Positions 52,462-60,926 of a DNA stretch of 64,000 nt are shown here, piece by piece; position 1 is the stretch's first letter; every line of letters starts with the position of its first letter. Source of the stretch: Ectothiorhodospiraceae bacterium. GTDB taxonomy: Bacteria; Pseudomonadota; Gammaproteobacteria; Nitrococcales; Aquisalimonadaceae. The translations under genes were made by a program, and so were the position numbers. The notes beneath the pieces are model-generated. The model was not told where the DNA came from. It saw only the letters and a list, made by a program, of their open reading frames with translations, and did not search any database. The DNA is taken from assembly GCA_003565775.1 (NCBI GenBank), contig PXAT01000085.1, positions 1 through 64,000 on the forward strand, written 5' to 3'.

Positions 52462-55400
52462 TCATCGAAAATCCCTCGATCTCGTCCGTATCCGCCCGAG
52501 TAGTTCCGAATGATCCTCCAGCTTTCCGGCGACCAGGTGACAGACTTCGCCGCGGCGTTCCCAGATACCGCTGACGCCCAGCAGGCTGGCCCCCAGCAGG
52601 ATGCGCCGCTGGGATTCGGCGGTCCGTTTCCAGACCACCAGATTGATGTGGCCGGTCTCGTCTTCCAGGGTGACGAAGGTGACCCCGCCGGCGGAGCCGG
52701 GGCGTTGCCGGTTGATGACCAGGCCGGCGGTGCGCACCAGACGTCCGTGTTCCACGCCCTGCAAGTCGGCGGCGGTCATCAGTCGCTTCTGCTGCAGTCG
52801 GGCGCGGAGCAATGCCAGAGGATGTGCCTGGAGACTGAGCCCCAGACTGGCGTAATCCTCGGCCACATCGTCACCGGTGTCGGGTGCGATCAGGGCCGGC
52901 TCGGCCACCTGCTTGCCGCTGCCGGCCAGCAGCGGCAGATCCGTGTCCGTTGCCAGGACCTGCCACCAGGCCTGTCGCCGGTTGCCGGCCAGGGCGCGCA
53001 GCGCTCCCGCGGCACTCAATGCCTGCAGGTCACGACGTTGCAGACAGGCACGTCGCGCCAGGTCGTCGATGGTATGGAACGGGGTCTGGTCGCGGGCTTC
53101 CAGCAGTCGCATCAGACCCTCGGTCGACAGGCTTTTGACCATGCGCAGACCCAGTCGTAATGCCGGCCTGTTGGCGTCGCTGGTGACTTCCAGCGTGCAA
53201 TCCGCCCGGCTGTGCAGGATATCCACCGGTTCGACGGCGACCCCGTGGTCACGTGCATCGCGGACCAGTTGTGCCGGCGCATAGAAGCCCATGGGCTGGC
53301 TGTTGAGCAGGGCGCAGCAGAAGGCGGCGGGGTAGTGATACTTGAGCCAGGCCGAGACCCACACCAGCTTGGCGAAGCTGGCGGCATGCGATTCCGGAAA
53401 GCCGTAACTGCCGAAACCGCGGATCTGACGGAAGATCTGATCGGCGAACTCCCGGCTGTAGCCCCGTTCCGACATGCCCTGGCGCAGTCGGTCCTCGAAA
53501 TGCTCCAGGCCTCCCTTGAGCTTCCAGGCGGCCATCGAACGCCGCAGGTGGTCGGCCTCGTCGGCACTGAAGCCGGCTGCCACCTGCGCCAGCTGCATCA
53601 CCTGCTCCTGGAAGATGGGCACGCCCAGGGTCCGCTTCAGCACGTCCTCGACCTGGTCGCTGGGGTAGGTCACGGGCTCGCTGCCCTCCCGCCGGCGCAG
53701 GTAGGGGTGCACCATGTCGCCCTGAATCGGTCCCGGTCGGACGATCGCCACCTGGATCACCAGATCGTAGAAACAGGCAGGCCGGAGCCGCGGCAGCATC
53801 GCCATCTGAGCCCGTGATTCCACCTGGAACACGCCCATCGAGTCACCGCGTTGCAGCATGCCGTAGACAGCGCCGTCCTGTTGCGGGATGCCGGCCATGC
53901 TCAGGCGACGCCCATGATGCCGCTCTATCAGGTCCAGCGTCCGGTGAATGGCGCTGAGCATGCCCAGCGCCAGCACGTCCACCTTCAGCAGTCCCAGCGC
54001 CTCGAGGTCGTCCTTGTCCCACTGGATGACCGTGCGATCCGGCATCTGGGCGTTTTCCATCGGCACCAGCTCGCCGAGATCACCGCGCGAGATGATGAAA
54101 CCGCCGACATGCTGGGACAGATGGCGCGGAAACCCGACCAGATCGCGCACCAGAATCAGCAGTTGCCGGACCAGCGGCGAGGCCGGATCGAGGCCGGATT
54201 CACGAATCCGGTCGGGGTGGATGCCGCTGTCGTCCCACCAGTGCAGATTGCTGCTCAACCGCTCGGTCTGTTCGCCGGCCATTCCCAGGGCCCGGCCCAG
54301 GTCGCGAACGGCGCTGCGCGGGCGATAGCTGATCACCGTTGCCGCCAGCGCGGCCCGGTGTCGCCCGTATTTGCGGTAGATGTACTGAATCACCTCTTCC
54401 CGCCGCTGGTGTTCGAAGTCCACATCGATATCCGGCGGCTCGTCGCGGGCGCGGGAGATGAAGCGTTCGAACAGCAACTGACTGGTGGCCGGGTCCACTT
54501 CGGTGATGCCGAGGCAATAGCAGACCGCCGAATTGGCGGCAGAGCCACGACCCTGACAGAGAATGTCGCGGCTGCGGGCGTAGTCGACGATATCGTGCAC
54601 CGTCAGGAAATAGGCCTCATAGCGGAGTTCGGCGATCAGTTCCAGCTCGCGTTCGATCTGTTGTCGGACCGTCTCCGGAGCCCCCTCGGGCCAACGCCAG
54701 TCGGCACCGGCCAGCACCAGGCGCCGCAGATGACCGCCCGGCGTCGTCCCCTCCGGCACCAGCTCCTCGGGGTATTCGTAGCGCAGCTCGTCCAGCCGGA
54801 ACCGGCAACGGGCTGCGATCACCAGGCTCTGTTGCAGCAGCGCGTCGGGATACAGGGCGCGCAGGCGGGGCAGGCTGCGCAGATGGCGCTCGCCATTGGG
54901 TAGCCGGTCCAGGCCCAGTTCGCTGACCGGTTTGCCCAGGCGGATCGCGGTCAGGCAGTCCTGCAACGCGCGGCGGCCGCGACGATGCATGTGGACATCA
55001 CTGCTGGCGACCAGCGGCAGCCCCAGGCTGTCTGCCAGCAGTGCCAGATGTTCCAGTTGTCGTGCATCGTCCGGACCGTGGAAGCGCTCGAACGCCAGCC
55101 AGCCGCGACCGTGGAAGTGCCTGGCAAACCAGCCGGCGGCCGTGTGATCGGGTGTCTCGCCGGCAATGAACAGGGCCAGACAGTCCGGGACCAGCCGTTC
55201 CAGATCCTGCCGGTACAGCCGGTAGTGGCCCTTCGCCGCGCGGCGTCGGGCCAGCGTGATCAGGGACGAGAGTTGTCCGTAGGCCTGACGGTCCGGTGCC
55301 AGCAGCACCAGGGTCGGGCCGTCGACCAGTCGCAGTTCGCTACCGACAATCAGTTTCAGGCCGTTTTCGCGCGCCGTACGCCAGGCCCGGACGACGCCCG

Positions 55401-55533
55401 CCAGGGAGCATTCGTCGGTGATGGCCAGGGCGGCATAGCCCAGCGTCCGCGCGCGCTCTACCAACTCCCGCGGATGCGAGGCACCGCGCAAAAAGGTGAA
55501 ATTGCTCAGGCAGTGGAGTTCCGCATAGCTCAT
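52462..55533 (-). CDS. dnaE2: Error-prone DNA polymerase DnaE2
   Basis: A 1023-residue C-family polymerase that works in damage tolerance. The N-terminal PHP domain starts YAELHCLSNFTFLRGASHP. The polymerase core has the catalytic PDIDVDFEHQRREEVI and HLSQHVGGFIISRGDLGELVP. A helix-hairpin-helix region and a C-terminal OB fold (FVTLEDETGHINLVVW) follow. It is normally encoded with imuA and imuB, but neither is adjacent here. The ATG at 55533 gives the conserved start and is preferred over a TTG at 55548. A perfect LexA box ends 8 nt upstream. Confidence 0.93.
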   Translation of the reverse strand: MSYAELHCLSNFTFLRGASHPRELVERARTLGYAALAITDECSLAGVVRAWRTARENGLKLIVGSELRLVDGPTLVLLAPDRQAYGQLSSLITLARRRAAKGHYRLYRQDLERLVPDCLALFIAGETPDHTAAGWFARHFHGRGWLAFERFHGPDDARQLEHLALLADSLGLPLVASSDVHMHRRGRRALQDCLTAIRLGKPVSELGLDRLPNGERHLRSLPRLRALYPDALLQQSLVIAARCRFRLDELRYEYPEELVPEGTTPGGHLRRLVLAGADWRWPEGAPETVRQQIERELELIAELRYEAYFLTVHDIVDYARSRDILCQGRGSAANSAVCYCLGITEVDPATSQLLFERFISRARDEPPDIDVDFEHQRREEVIQYIYRKYGRHRAALAATVISYRPRSAVRDLGRALGMAGEQTERLSSNLHWWDDSGIHPDRIRESGLDPASPLVRQLLILVRDLVGFPRHLSQHVGGFIISRGDLGELVPMENAQMPDRTVIQWDKDDLEALGLLKVDVLALGMLSAIHRTLDLIERHHGRRLSMAGIPQQDGAVYGMLQRGDSMGVFQVESRAQMAMLPRLRPACFYDLVIQVAIVRPGPIQGDMVHPYLRRREGSEPVTYPSDQVEDVLKRTLGVPIFQEQVMQLAQVAAGFSADEADHLRRSMAAWKLKGGLEHFEDRLRQGMSERGYSREFADQIFRQIRGFGSYGFPESHAASFAKLVWVSAWLKYHYPAAFCCALLNSQPMGFYAPAQLVRDARDHGVAVEPVDILHSRADCTLEVTSDANRPALRLGLRMVKSLSTEGLMRLLEARDQTPFHTIDDLARRACLQRRDLQALSAAGALRALAGNRRQAWWQVLATDTDLPLLAGSGKQVAEPALIAPDTGDDVAEDYASLGLSLQAHPLALLRARLQQKRLMTAADLQGVEHGRLVRTAGLVINRQRPGSAGGVTFVTLEDETGHINLVVWKRTAESQRRILLGASLLGVSGIWERRGEVCHLVAGKLEDHSELLGRIRTRSRDFR

Positions 55534-55540
55534 CCGGATA

Positions 55541-55556
55541 CTGTACAAATGAACAG
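55541..55556. promoter_or_regulatory. LexA (SOS) box of dnaE2
   Basis: CTGTACAAATGAACAG fits the CTGT-N8-ACAG consensus exactly. It lies 8 nt from the dnaE2 start codon, so it covers the promoter and leaves almost no leader. LexA repression is inferred from the consensus. Confidence 0.8.
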
Positions 55557-55731
55557 CAAGAAAAGCACGATTCAGGCGCCCGGCTGTAGGAGCTCAGCCC
55601 TCTGAGCGAAAAGCCTTGTGCGCACCCAGCCAACCCGCGGGCCACCGCACATCGCACCTATCCCTTCCCCTTGCAAGCCGGTCAGCGCGCCCACATGGTA
55701 CGGGCACTGACGTTATTGCCGGATACCCGCC

Positions 55732-56199
55732 ATGCCCCTGCTGATCCTGTTTTCGCTGCTGGTTGTCGTCCCGCTGGTGGAGATCTACATCCTGATTGCC
55801 GTTGGCAGCAATATCGGTGCACTCAGTACCATTGCGTTGTGCCTGCTGACGGCTGCCATCGGTGCCGCGCTGCTGCAACGGCAGGGGCTGAACACCATGC
55901 AGCGCGCCCGCGACAACCTGGACCGGGGCAAGTTGCCGGCGATGGAATTGCTGGAAGGGATCGCGCTGGCCGTCGGCGGCTTCCTGCTGCTGACGCCCGG
56001 CTTTGTCACCGACGCGATCGGCTTCGCCTGCCTGATTCCATTCAGTCGTCGCCTGCTGGTTGTCCTCCTGCTGAAGCGGGTGCGTGTGGTGCACGGGCCG
56101 ATTCACGGCCAGGCTCGCCCGGGCTCTGCCGAGGATTCCTCCGGTCGACGTACCATTGAGGGCGAATTCGAGCGGCGGGACGACAACGATCCGCGTTAG
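55732..56199 (+). CDS. fxsA: FxsA family membrane protein
   Basis: A 155-residue inner-membrane protein. Helix-rich FxsA features are PLLILFSLLVVVPLVEIYILIAVG, GAALLQRQGLNTMQRA and EGIALAVGGFLLLTPGFVTDAIGF, followed by a soluble charged tail. FxsA is known for affecting phage F exclusion by PifA when overproduced; its normal role is unclear. It is divergent from dnaE2. Confidence 0.9.
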   Translation: MPLLILFSLLVVVPLVEIYILIAVGSNIGALSTIALCLLTAAIGAALLQRQGLNTMQRARDNLDRGKLPAMELLEGIALAVGGFLLLTPGFVTDAIGFACLIPFSRRLLVVLLLKRVRVVHGPIHGQARPGSAEDSSGRRTIEGEFERRDDNDPR

Positions 56200-56316
56200 G
56201 AAATCCCCGAAGCCGGCCTCGCGGGTGTGTGCGGGACTGGCTCCGGACACCCGACAGGACCCGGCGTTTCCAGCGAGGCCGCACGGCGCGTTCGCCTGGC
56301 GCCGCAACGGAATGCC

Positions 56317-56547
56317 TTATTGCTTGCCGGCGGTGCCCCGGCGCAGTTCGTTGAGCATCTGGTTCAGCCGCCGCTCCTGGGTGGCCCGCCGTTTGGCGCT
56401 GCTGATCCACCAGATGTAATCCCGTTGTTTTTCCAGCGGGCAGGCGCGATAGGCCGTCATCAGCTGCTGTCGCTCCAGCGCGGATCGGACGAAACTCGGC
56501 ATCGCCTGTTGTTGTTGTCGGTTAAGTTCTTCGAAAGCGGACACCAT
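56317..56547 (-). CDS. YdeI/OmdA-type small protein
   Basis: A 76-residue protein resembling the C-terminal YdeI/OmpD-associated (OmdA) module: MPSFVRSALE, AYRACPLEKQRDYIWWISSAKRRATQERRLNQML. GGAGGGG lies about 6 nt before the ATG at 56547. The usual larger YdeI proteins have an extra N-terminal part, so this is a short stand-alone version. The function is unknown. Confidence 0.7.
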   Translation of the reverse strand: MVSAFEELNRQQQQAMPSFVRSALERQQLMTAYRACPLEKQRDYIWWISSAKRRATQERRLNQMLNELRRGTAGKQ

Positions 56548-56618
56548 GCGAAACCCCTCCCCCGGGGTGTTGTCATCCGTCGCGTCGGGCGACGGGATGA
56601 CATCTCCCTGAATGACGT

Positions 56619-56692
56619 CCGGAAAACGCTGAGGCATGGCCGTGTTCGCGTCGGAGACCGCTTCAGGTCATCCGCCAGGTCGCAGTCTTGCG
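56619..56692 (+). repeat. Repeat copy J, diverged alpha half
   Basis: GGAAAACGCTGAGGCATGG leads into a diverged alpha arm (CGTCGGAGACCGCTTCAGG, TCATCCGCCAGG). A possible eroded right end (GACGCGAACAGG, then GCGCTTCCC) follows at about 56716-56750. Confidence 0.5.
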
Positions 56693-56831
56693 TTCCTGAC
56701 GGACCATGCGGCTCCCGACGCGAACAGGCGATGCATTCCGCGCTTCCCAAAGCCGCCGATTGTGTCGTTGTATGGGTGTTTGTCCTGTCCAGCTCCCAGT
56801 ATAGGAGATGCCGCCGGCACACGACGGGACG

Positions 56832-58346
56832 TCATGGATATGTGGTGCCACCGCCCGGTCCCAGGGGCAGGCCGGTGACCACCCAGATTGCCAGAAGCAG
56901 GCTCCAGAAAATGGCGAAACTGATGGCATAGGGCAGCATCAGGGCCAGCAGGGTGCCGATGCCCGCGCTTTGCTGCCAGCGCTGGGCAAAGGCCAGAATG
57001 ATTACCCAGTAGGGGTTGAGCGGCGTGATGACATTGCTGACCGAGTCGCCGACACGGTAGGCGGCCTGGGTCAGCTCGGGGCTGAGGCCGGCCTGCATCA
57101 GCATCGGCACGAACACCGGCGCCAGCAGGGCATATTTTGCCGAGGCCGAGCCCATGACCAGATTGGCCAGGACCACCAGGGCAATGAAGCTGGTAACCAT
57201 CAGGGGTGCGGGCGCCGCCAGACTGGCCAGTGCCTCACCGCCGGCAATCGCCAGCAACAGGCCGAGCTGGCTGTAGCGGAAGGCCTCGATGAACTGCGCC
57301 GCGGCGAACGCAAGGACGATATACGGGGCGAGCCCGCGCACCGTGTCGCCGAGCATGCCGGCCACATCGCGATCGTTACAGATGGTGCCTGCGGTGATGC
57401 CGTAGGCAAGGCCGCAGGCGAGGAATATCAGAAACAGCAGTGGCACCATCGCCTCGATCCAGCGGGCGAATTGCTCGCCGTCGCCATGCAGTGGCGCGCC
57501 CGGGATCAGGATCAGCAGAAGCACGCCGATCATCAGTCCGACGAGGGTCAGCCCGGCGGCACGCAGACCGGCACGCGGCCGTGTGCCGGCATCAGAATCC
57601 ACCACCGCATCGTCCGGCGCCGCGATTGCCTCCCGTTGCTGTCGCGGCTCCACGAAGCGCGCGGTGACCCACCAGCCGACCAGCGTGAGCAGGAACGCCG
57701 AGCCCGCGGCGAAGAACCAGTTGGCGGTCACCGCTACCCGGTAATCAGGAGCAATGATCTGGGCGGCGCTCTGGGTCAGGCCCGCGAGCAGCGGATCCAG
57801 CGCCGTGATGAACAGGTTGGCGCTGTAACCGGCAGACACACCGGCGAAGGCGGCGGCCAGCCCCACCAGCGGCGAGCGACCGGCAGCATAATAAAGCGCG
57901 GCCGCCAGCGGTGGCAGAACCACATAACCCGCATCCACGGTCAGCGAGGACGTGATGCCGAGGAAGATCACGGCCGGAGTCAGCAGCCGTTGCGGCGCAC
58001 TGCGCAGGCTTTTTTCGAGCAGGGCGGCAAGCAGTCCTGAGCGCTCGGCGATGCCGATGCCGAACATTGCCACCAGCACGATCCCGAGTGGCGGAAACTG
58101 CACGAAGTTCTGCACCATGTGGCTGAGCAGCCACCAGATGCCGTCACCGTCGAGCAGGCTCCTGACTTCGATCCTTTCCGCATCGGGTGTCAGTGCCGAC
58201 CAGTCCAGCCACGCCCCGAGCTGCGACAGCAGCATCACCAGCAACAGGGCCATGGCGAACAGGGTGACCGGCTCCGGCAGACGGTTGCCGAGACGTTCCA
58301 GCAGATCGAGCCAGCGATTGCCCTGCAGGTCGGTGCTGCCTGTCAT
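56832..58346 (-). CDS. AbgT-family transporter
   Basis: A 504-residue inner-membrane carrier with about 12 helices. AbgT features are ERLGNRLPEPVTLFAMALLL near the start, HMVQNFVQFPPLGIVLVAMFGIGIAERSG, LVGLAAAFAGVSAGYSANL and NPYWVIILAFAQRWQ near the end. Family members take up p-aminobenzoyl-glutamate or export sulphonamide-type compounds. The substrate cannot be told here. Confidence 0.9.
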   Translation of the reverse strand: MTGSTDLQGNRWLDLLERLGNRLPEPVTLFAMALLLVMLLSQLGAWLDWSALTPDAERIEVRSLLDGDGIWWLLSHMVQNFVQFPPLGIVLVAMFGIGIAERSGLLAALLEKSLRSAPQRLLTPAVIFLGITSSLTVDAGYVVLPPLAAALYYAAGRSPLVGLAAAFAGVSAGYSANLFITALDPLLAGLTQSAAQIIAPDYRVAVTANWFFAAGSAFLLTLVGWWVTARFVEPRQQREAIAAPDDAVVDSDAGTRPRAGLRAAGLTLVGLMIGVLLLILIPGAPLHGDGEQFARWIEAMVPLLFLIFLACGLAYGITAGTICNDRDVAGMLGDTVRGLAPYIVLAFAAAQFIEAFRYSQLGLLLAIAGGEALASLAAPAPLMVTSFIALVVLANLVMGSASAKYALLAPVFVPMLMQAGLSPELTQAAYRVGDSVSNVITPLNPYWVIILAFAQRWQQSAGIGTLLALMLPYAISFAIFWSLLLAIWVVTGLPLGPGGGTTYP

Positions 58347-58517
58347 TGACGATACCCTGTGCCGGAAACCCCCCGGTCTACTGTATCCTGCGCCGGGCCG
58401 CAGTGGCAGGTCGGACAGCCGGGGATGCTGAACCCGGCCCGGAAAACGCTGTCCGCACTGAGTGGGCCGGCACGAGGAGCGGCCATCAAATTTTCAACAC
58501 CGAAACGGGGTGACACC

Positions 58518-59405
58518 GTGAAAAGCAGACATTGTTCACGACTGCAGATGCTGATTGTTGGCCTGATGGCCGCAATTGCCATGACCGCACTGCAGGCGCA
58601 GGCCGACTGGCCGGACGAGATGCCGGGCGACGCCGAAGGCATGAAGGCGTATCTGGAAACGCGCTACGACATGCTCGACGCCGAACTCGAGGCTGCCATC
58701 GAAGTGGCGAATCGTGAAGGCAAGCTCGACATCTTCGAGCTCGACGCGGCCTTGCATTACAGCATGTCCTCGGAGAGCAGCGATCGGACCTACGCGCGCG
58801 TCAACCAGGGGCTGCGCGAGGCTGCCGGGAGCGACGAGATCGACAGTGAAACGGTGCAGCAGCTCGAGGAGCTGGCTGCCGAGCGCAAGGCTGCCCACGA
58901 AGAAATCGGTAACGAACTGGTGGCGGCCCTGATGAACAAGATGGCCGAGACCGGTGCCGGAGACAATCAGCAGGCGCAGGCCTGGCTGGCCGTGTTTGCC
59001 CTGTTTGCCGTGGACTTCAGCGAAGCCATGGGGGCGATGAGTACCGATGCGGTGCGTGGTGCCGTCGACGGTATTCGACAGGATCTGCCATCGCAGATTC
59101 TGTCCGCCGCGACATCGGCTCCGGACAAGGAAACACGCGAGAACGCCTTCCTCGAGGTCATGCAATCCAGCGCCGAGGCCTCGGACACCGCCTGCCAGCG
59201 GCCGGCCGAACGGACTGTTCCCGGTGGACGCGAGGATACCGACCACCTGCGTGGCATGATGGCCGAGCATTGCCAGATCATCATCGCCGGCGTTGCCGTG
59301 GGCGAGATGCCCGAGGCCATGCTGACGCTGTACCAGGCCGCCGGCTGGGATGAGACGATGGCGCCCGTGATGGACGATCTGGTGTCCCGTACCCGCGACG
59401 ACTGA
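58518..59405 (+). CDS. Hypothetical secreted helical protein
   Basis: A 295-residue protein from a GTG with GGGG 7 nt upstream. A signal peptide (about residues 8-30, cleavage near QAQA) is followed by a highly acidic, Ala/Glu-rich helical body with only two cysteines (about residues 233 and 258). No family is recognised. It stands alone and has its own terminator at 59427-59462. Confidence 0.65.
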   Translation: MKSRHCSRLQMLIVGLMAAIAMTALQAQADWPDEMPGDAEGMKAYLETRYDMLDAELEAAIEVANREGKLDIFELDAALHYSMSSESSDRTYARVNQGLREAAGSDEIDSETVQQLEELAAERKAAHEEIGNELVAALMNKMAETGAGDNQQAQAWLAVFALFAVDFSEAMGAMSTDAVRGAVDGIRQDLPSQILSAATSAPDKETRENAFLEVMQSSAEASDTACQRPAERTVPGGREDTDHLRGMMAEHCQIIIAGVAVGEMPEAMLTLYQAAGWDETMAPVMDDLVSRTRDD

Positions 59406-59426
59406 AGGTCGATGCAATGCCTGACG

Positions 59427-59462
59427 AAAGCCGGTCATCCTCGTGGTTGACCGGCTTTTTTT
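59427..59462 (+). terminator. Intrinsic terminator after the secreted helical protein
   Basis: The stem AAGCCGGTCA / TGACCGGCTT is followed by a run of T. It lies about 22 nt after the stop. Confidence 0.9.
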
Positions 59463-59538
59463 CGGTTCAGCGTTCGTTCAGTTGCCCGCTGGCAAGCTGT
59501 GCCCGAATGCTGGAAAAGGGCAACAAGAGGACACAGGC

Positions 59539-59910
59539 ATGCTACGCAATACACTGATCGGATTGATGCTTTCGGCGGCGCTGGTGGCGCCGATGACGGC
59601 AAGTGCGTATGACCAGAGTACGCGTGCGGCCATTGGCGGCGGGGTTGGCGGCGCTCTGGGCGGCTACCTCGGCTCGGAGTTCGGGGGGCGCGAAGGGGCC
59701 ATCCTCGGCGGTGCCCTGGGTGGCGGCGCCGGCGCGGCCGTCAGTACGCGTGACCGGCAGCCGCGTTACCAGGAACCGCGGCGCTACGATGATCGCTATC
59801 AGCGGGGTGGTCGCTATCAGGAAAGCCACCCCCACCATTACCACAAGGCGCCGCGTCGCGGTGGACCGCCGCACTGTCCTCCCGGGCTGGCAAAACAGGG
59901 TCGCTGCTGA
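59539..59910 (+). CDS. Glycine-zipper outer-membrane-type protein
   Basis: A 123-residue exported protein (signal cleavage near ASAY). The glycine-zipper stretch AAIGGGVGGALGGYLGSEF and its repeat GAILGGALGGGAGAAV (about residues 33-70) precede an Arg/Tyr/His-rich tail ending in CPPGLAKQGRC. Such proteins insert as paired helices in the envelope. The function is unknown. A bidirectional terminator follows. Confidence 0.8.
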   Translation: MLRNTLIGLMLSAALVAPMTASAYDQSTRAAIGGGVGGALGGYLGSEFGGREGAILGGALGGGAGAAVSTRDRQPRYQEPRRYDDRYQRGGRYQESHPHHYHKAPRRGGPPHCPPGLAKQGRC

Positions 59911-59933
59911 AACGGCAGCATCAAGCAGCAACA

Positions 59934-59960
59934 AAAAAGCCGGGCTTCTGCCCGGCTTTT
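59934..59960. terminator. Bidirectional intrinsic terminator
   Basis: AAAAGCCGGGC / GCCCGGCTTTT with loop TTCT has T or A runs on both sides. It serves the glycine-zipper gene and the convergent Pro/Gln-rich gene. Confidence 0.9.
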
Positions 59961-59979
59961 CGTTGGCCACTCACTTCAT

Positions 59980-60654
59980 TCAGTAACCGGGAGGTGCTTG
60001 CCGCCCCGCTTCGCCCGGGGTGCCACCGCCGCCCGGAACCCGACCCGGGCTCTGCCCCGGAAGCGGCTGCTGGCCCTGCTGTCCGGCCGGCGGCTGCTGT
60101 TGCTGTTGCTCGTCCTGCGGCTGGTTGGGCATGGCCCGCGGACCGGCCTGCTCACCACGCAACTGCTCGCCGGGCATCGGCTGACGTCCGCGACCTTCAC
60201 CGACACCCGTGGACTCCTGCCTCCGGGGCGCCAGTTGCGACTCGTCCGGAGCGAGGTCCGGCAGACCCTGTTCCTCGGCGGCCGGCGGTTGCTGCGCAGC
60301 AGCCGGTGGCTGAGCCGGATCTGCGGGCTGCGCCGGTTCGCCGACGTCACCCGGTGCCGGTTGTGCAGGCTGTGCAGGCCGGGTCTGCTGCCCGGTCGGT
60401 GGTTGCTCCGCACCGGCTGGTGGCGCCGGTGCCCGTTCGGTTTGCCCCGGCGGCGGTTCCGGCGGGGTTCCGGCATCCGGTTGCCGTCCGGGCGCCTCGC
60501 CCGGCGGCTGGGTGCGCTCCATGGCGTCGTCGGGAAGCTGCTCGCCGGGCATTTGCGGCGGCTCGGCATGCGGTTGGGTCTGTTGGCTGACGGCATGCCC
60601 GAGCGGGAGCGTCAGCAGGGCCAGGCCCAGTGCGCCTGTGCGAAGTCGAATCAT
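59980..60654 (-). CDS. Secreted Pro/Gln-rich low-complexity protein
   Basis: A 224-residue protein. A signal peptide (cleavage near AVSQ) is followed by a disordered chain rich in Pro, Gln, Ala and Gly, with two MPGEQL blocks at about residues 35 and 160 and runs such as EQQQQQPP. The ATG at 60654 has AGGAGG about 9 nt upstream, and the frame is free of stops, which supports translation. High-GC frames on the other strand and phase are shadows. No family is recognised. Confidence 0.6.
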   Translation of the reverse strand: MIRLRTGALGLALLTLPLGHAVSQQTQPHAEPPQMPGEQLPDDAMERTQPPGEAPGRQPDAGTPPEPPPGQTERAPAPPAGAEQPPTGQQTRPAQPAQPAPGDVGEPAQPADPAQPPAAAQQPPAAEEQGLPDLAPDESQLAPRRQESTGVGEGRGRQPMPGEQLRGEQAGPRAMPNQPQDEQQQQQPPAGQQGQQPLPGQSPGRVPGGGGTPGEAGRQAPPGY

Positions 60655-60851
60655 CTTGCGTTCCTCCTGAATGTCCGCCGGCTCGCCAGAGGAAAAGCCT
60701 CTGCGGGCTCGGCTCGCGATGAGCGGGACGCTTACGGGGCAACGCCGGTGAATTGCAGTGCGCGCGGCCGGAGGCCGGGGTGCAAGGGGCACGTTCGGAG
60801 CTGCCGCGTTCGTAGCTTCATCCTACGGCATTGGCAGGTCACGAAAAACCC

Positions 60852-60900
60852 GGAGAAACGCTGAAGTATTCCCGCGTCTGCGCCCGAGACCGGTTCGCGG
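60852..60900 (+). repeat. Repeat copy K, alpha end
   Basis: GGAGAAACGCTGAAGTATTC followed by CCGCGTCTGCGCCCGAGACC and GG is an intact end with the alpha arm. The sequence then leaves the element. It is located just beyond the ggpPS stop. Confidence 0.85.
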
Positions 60901-60926
60901 CCGGCTCGGCTTTGTCATGCAAACCA

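Noticed and set aside
59976-60864. Overlapping long frames on both strands opposite the Pro/Gln-rich gene
   Set aside because: They are mirror readings of a low-complexity high-GC region. Only the minus-strand frame from 60654 has a signal peptide and a ribosome site.
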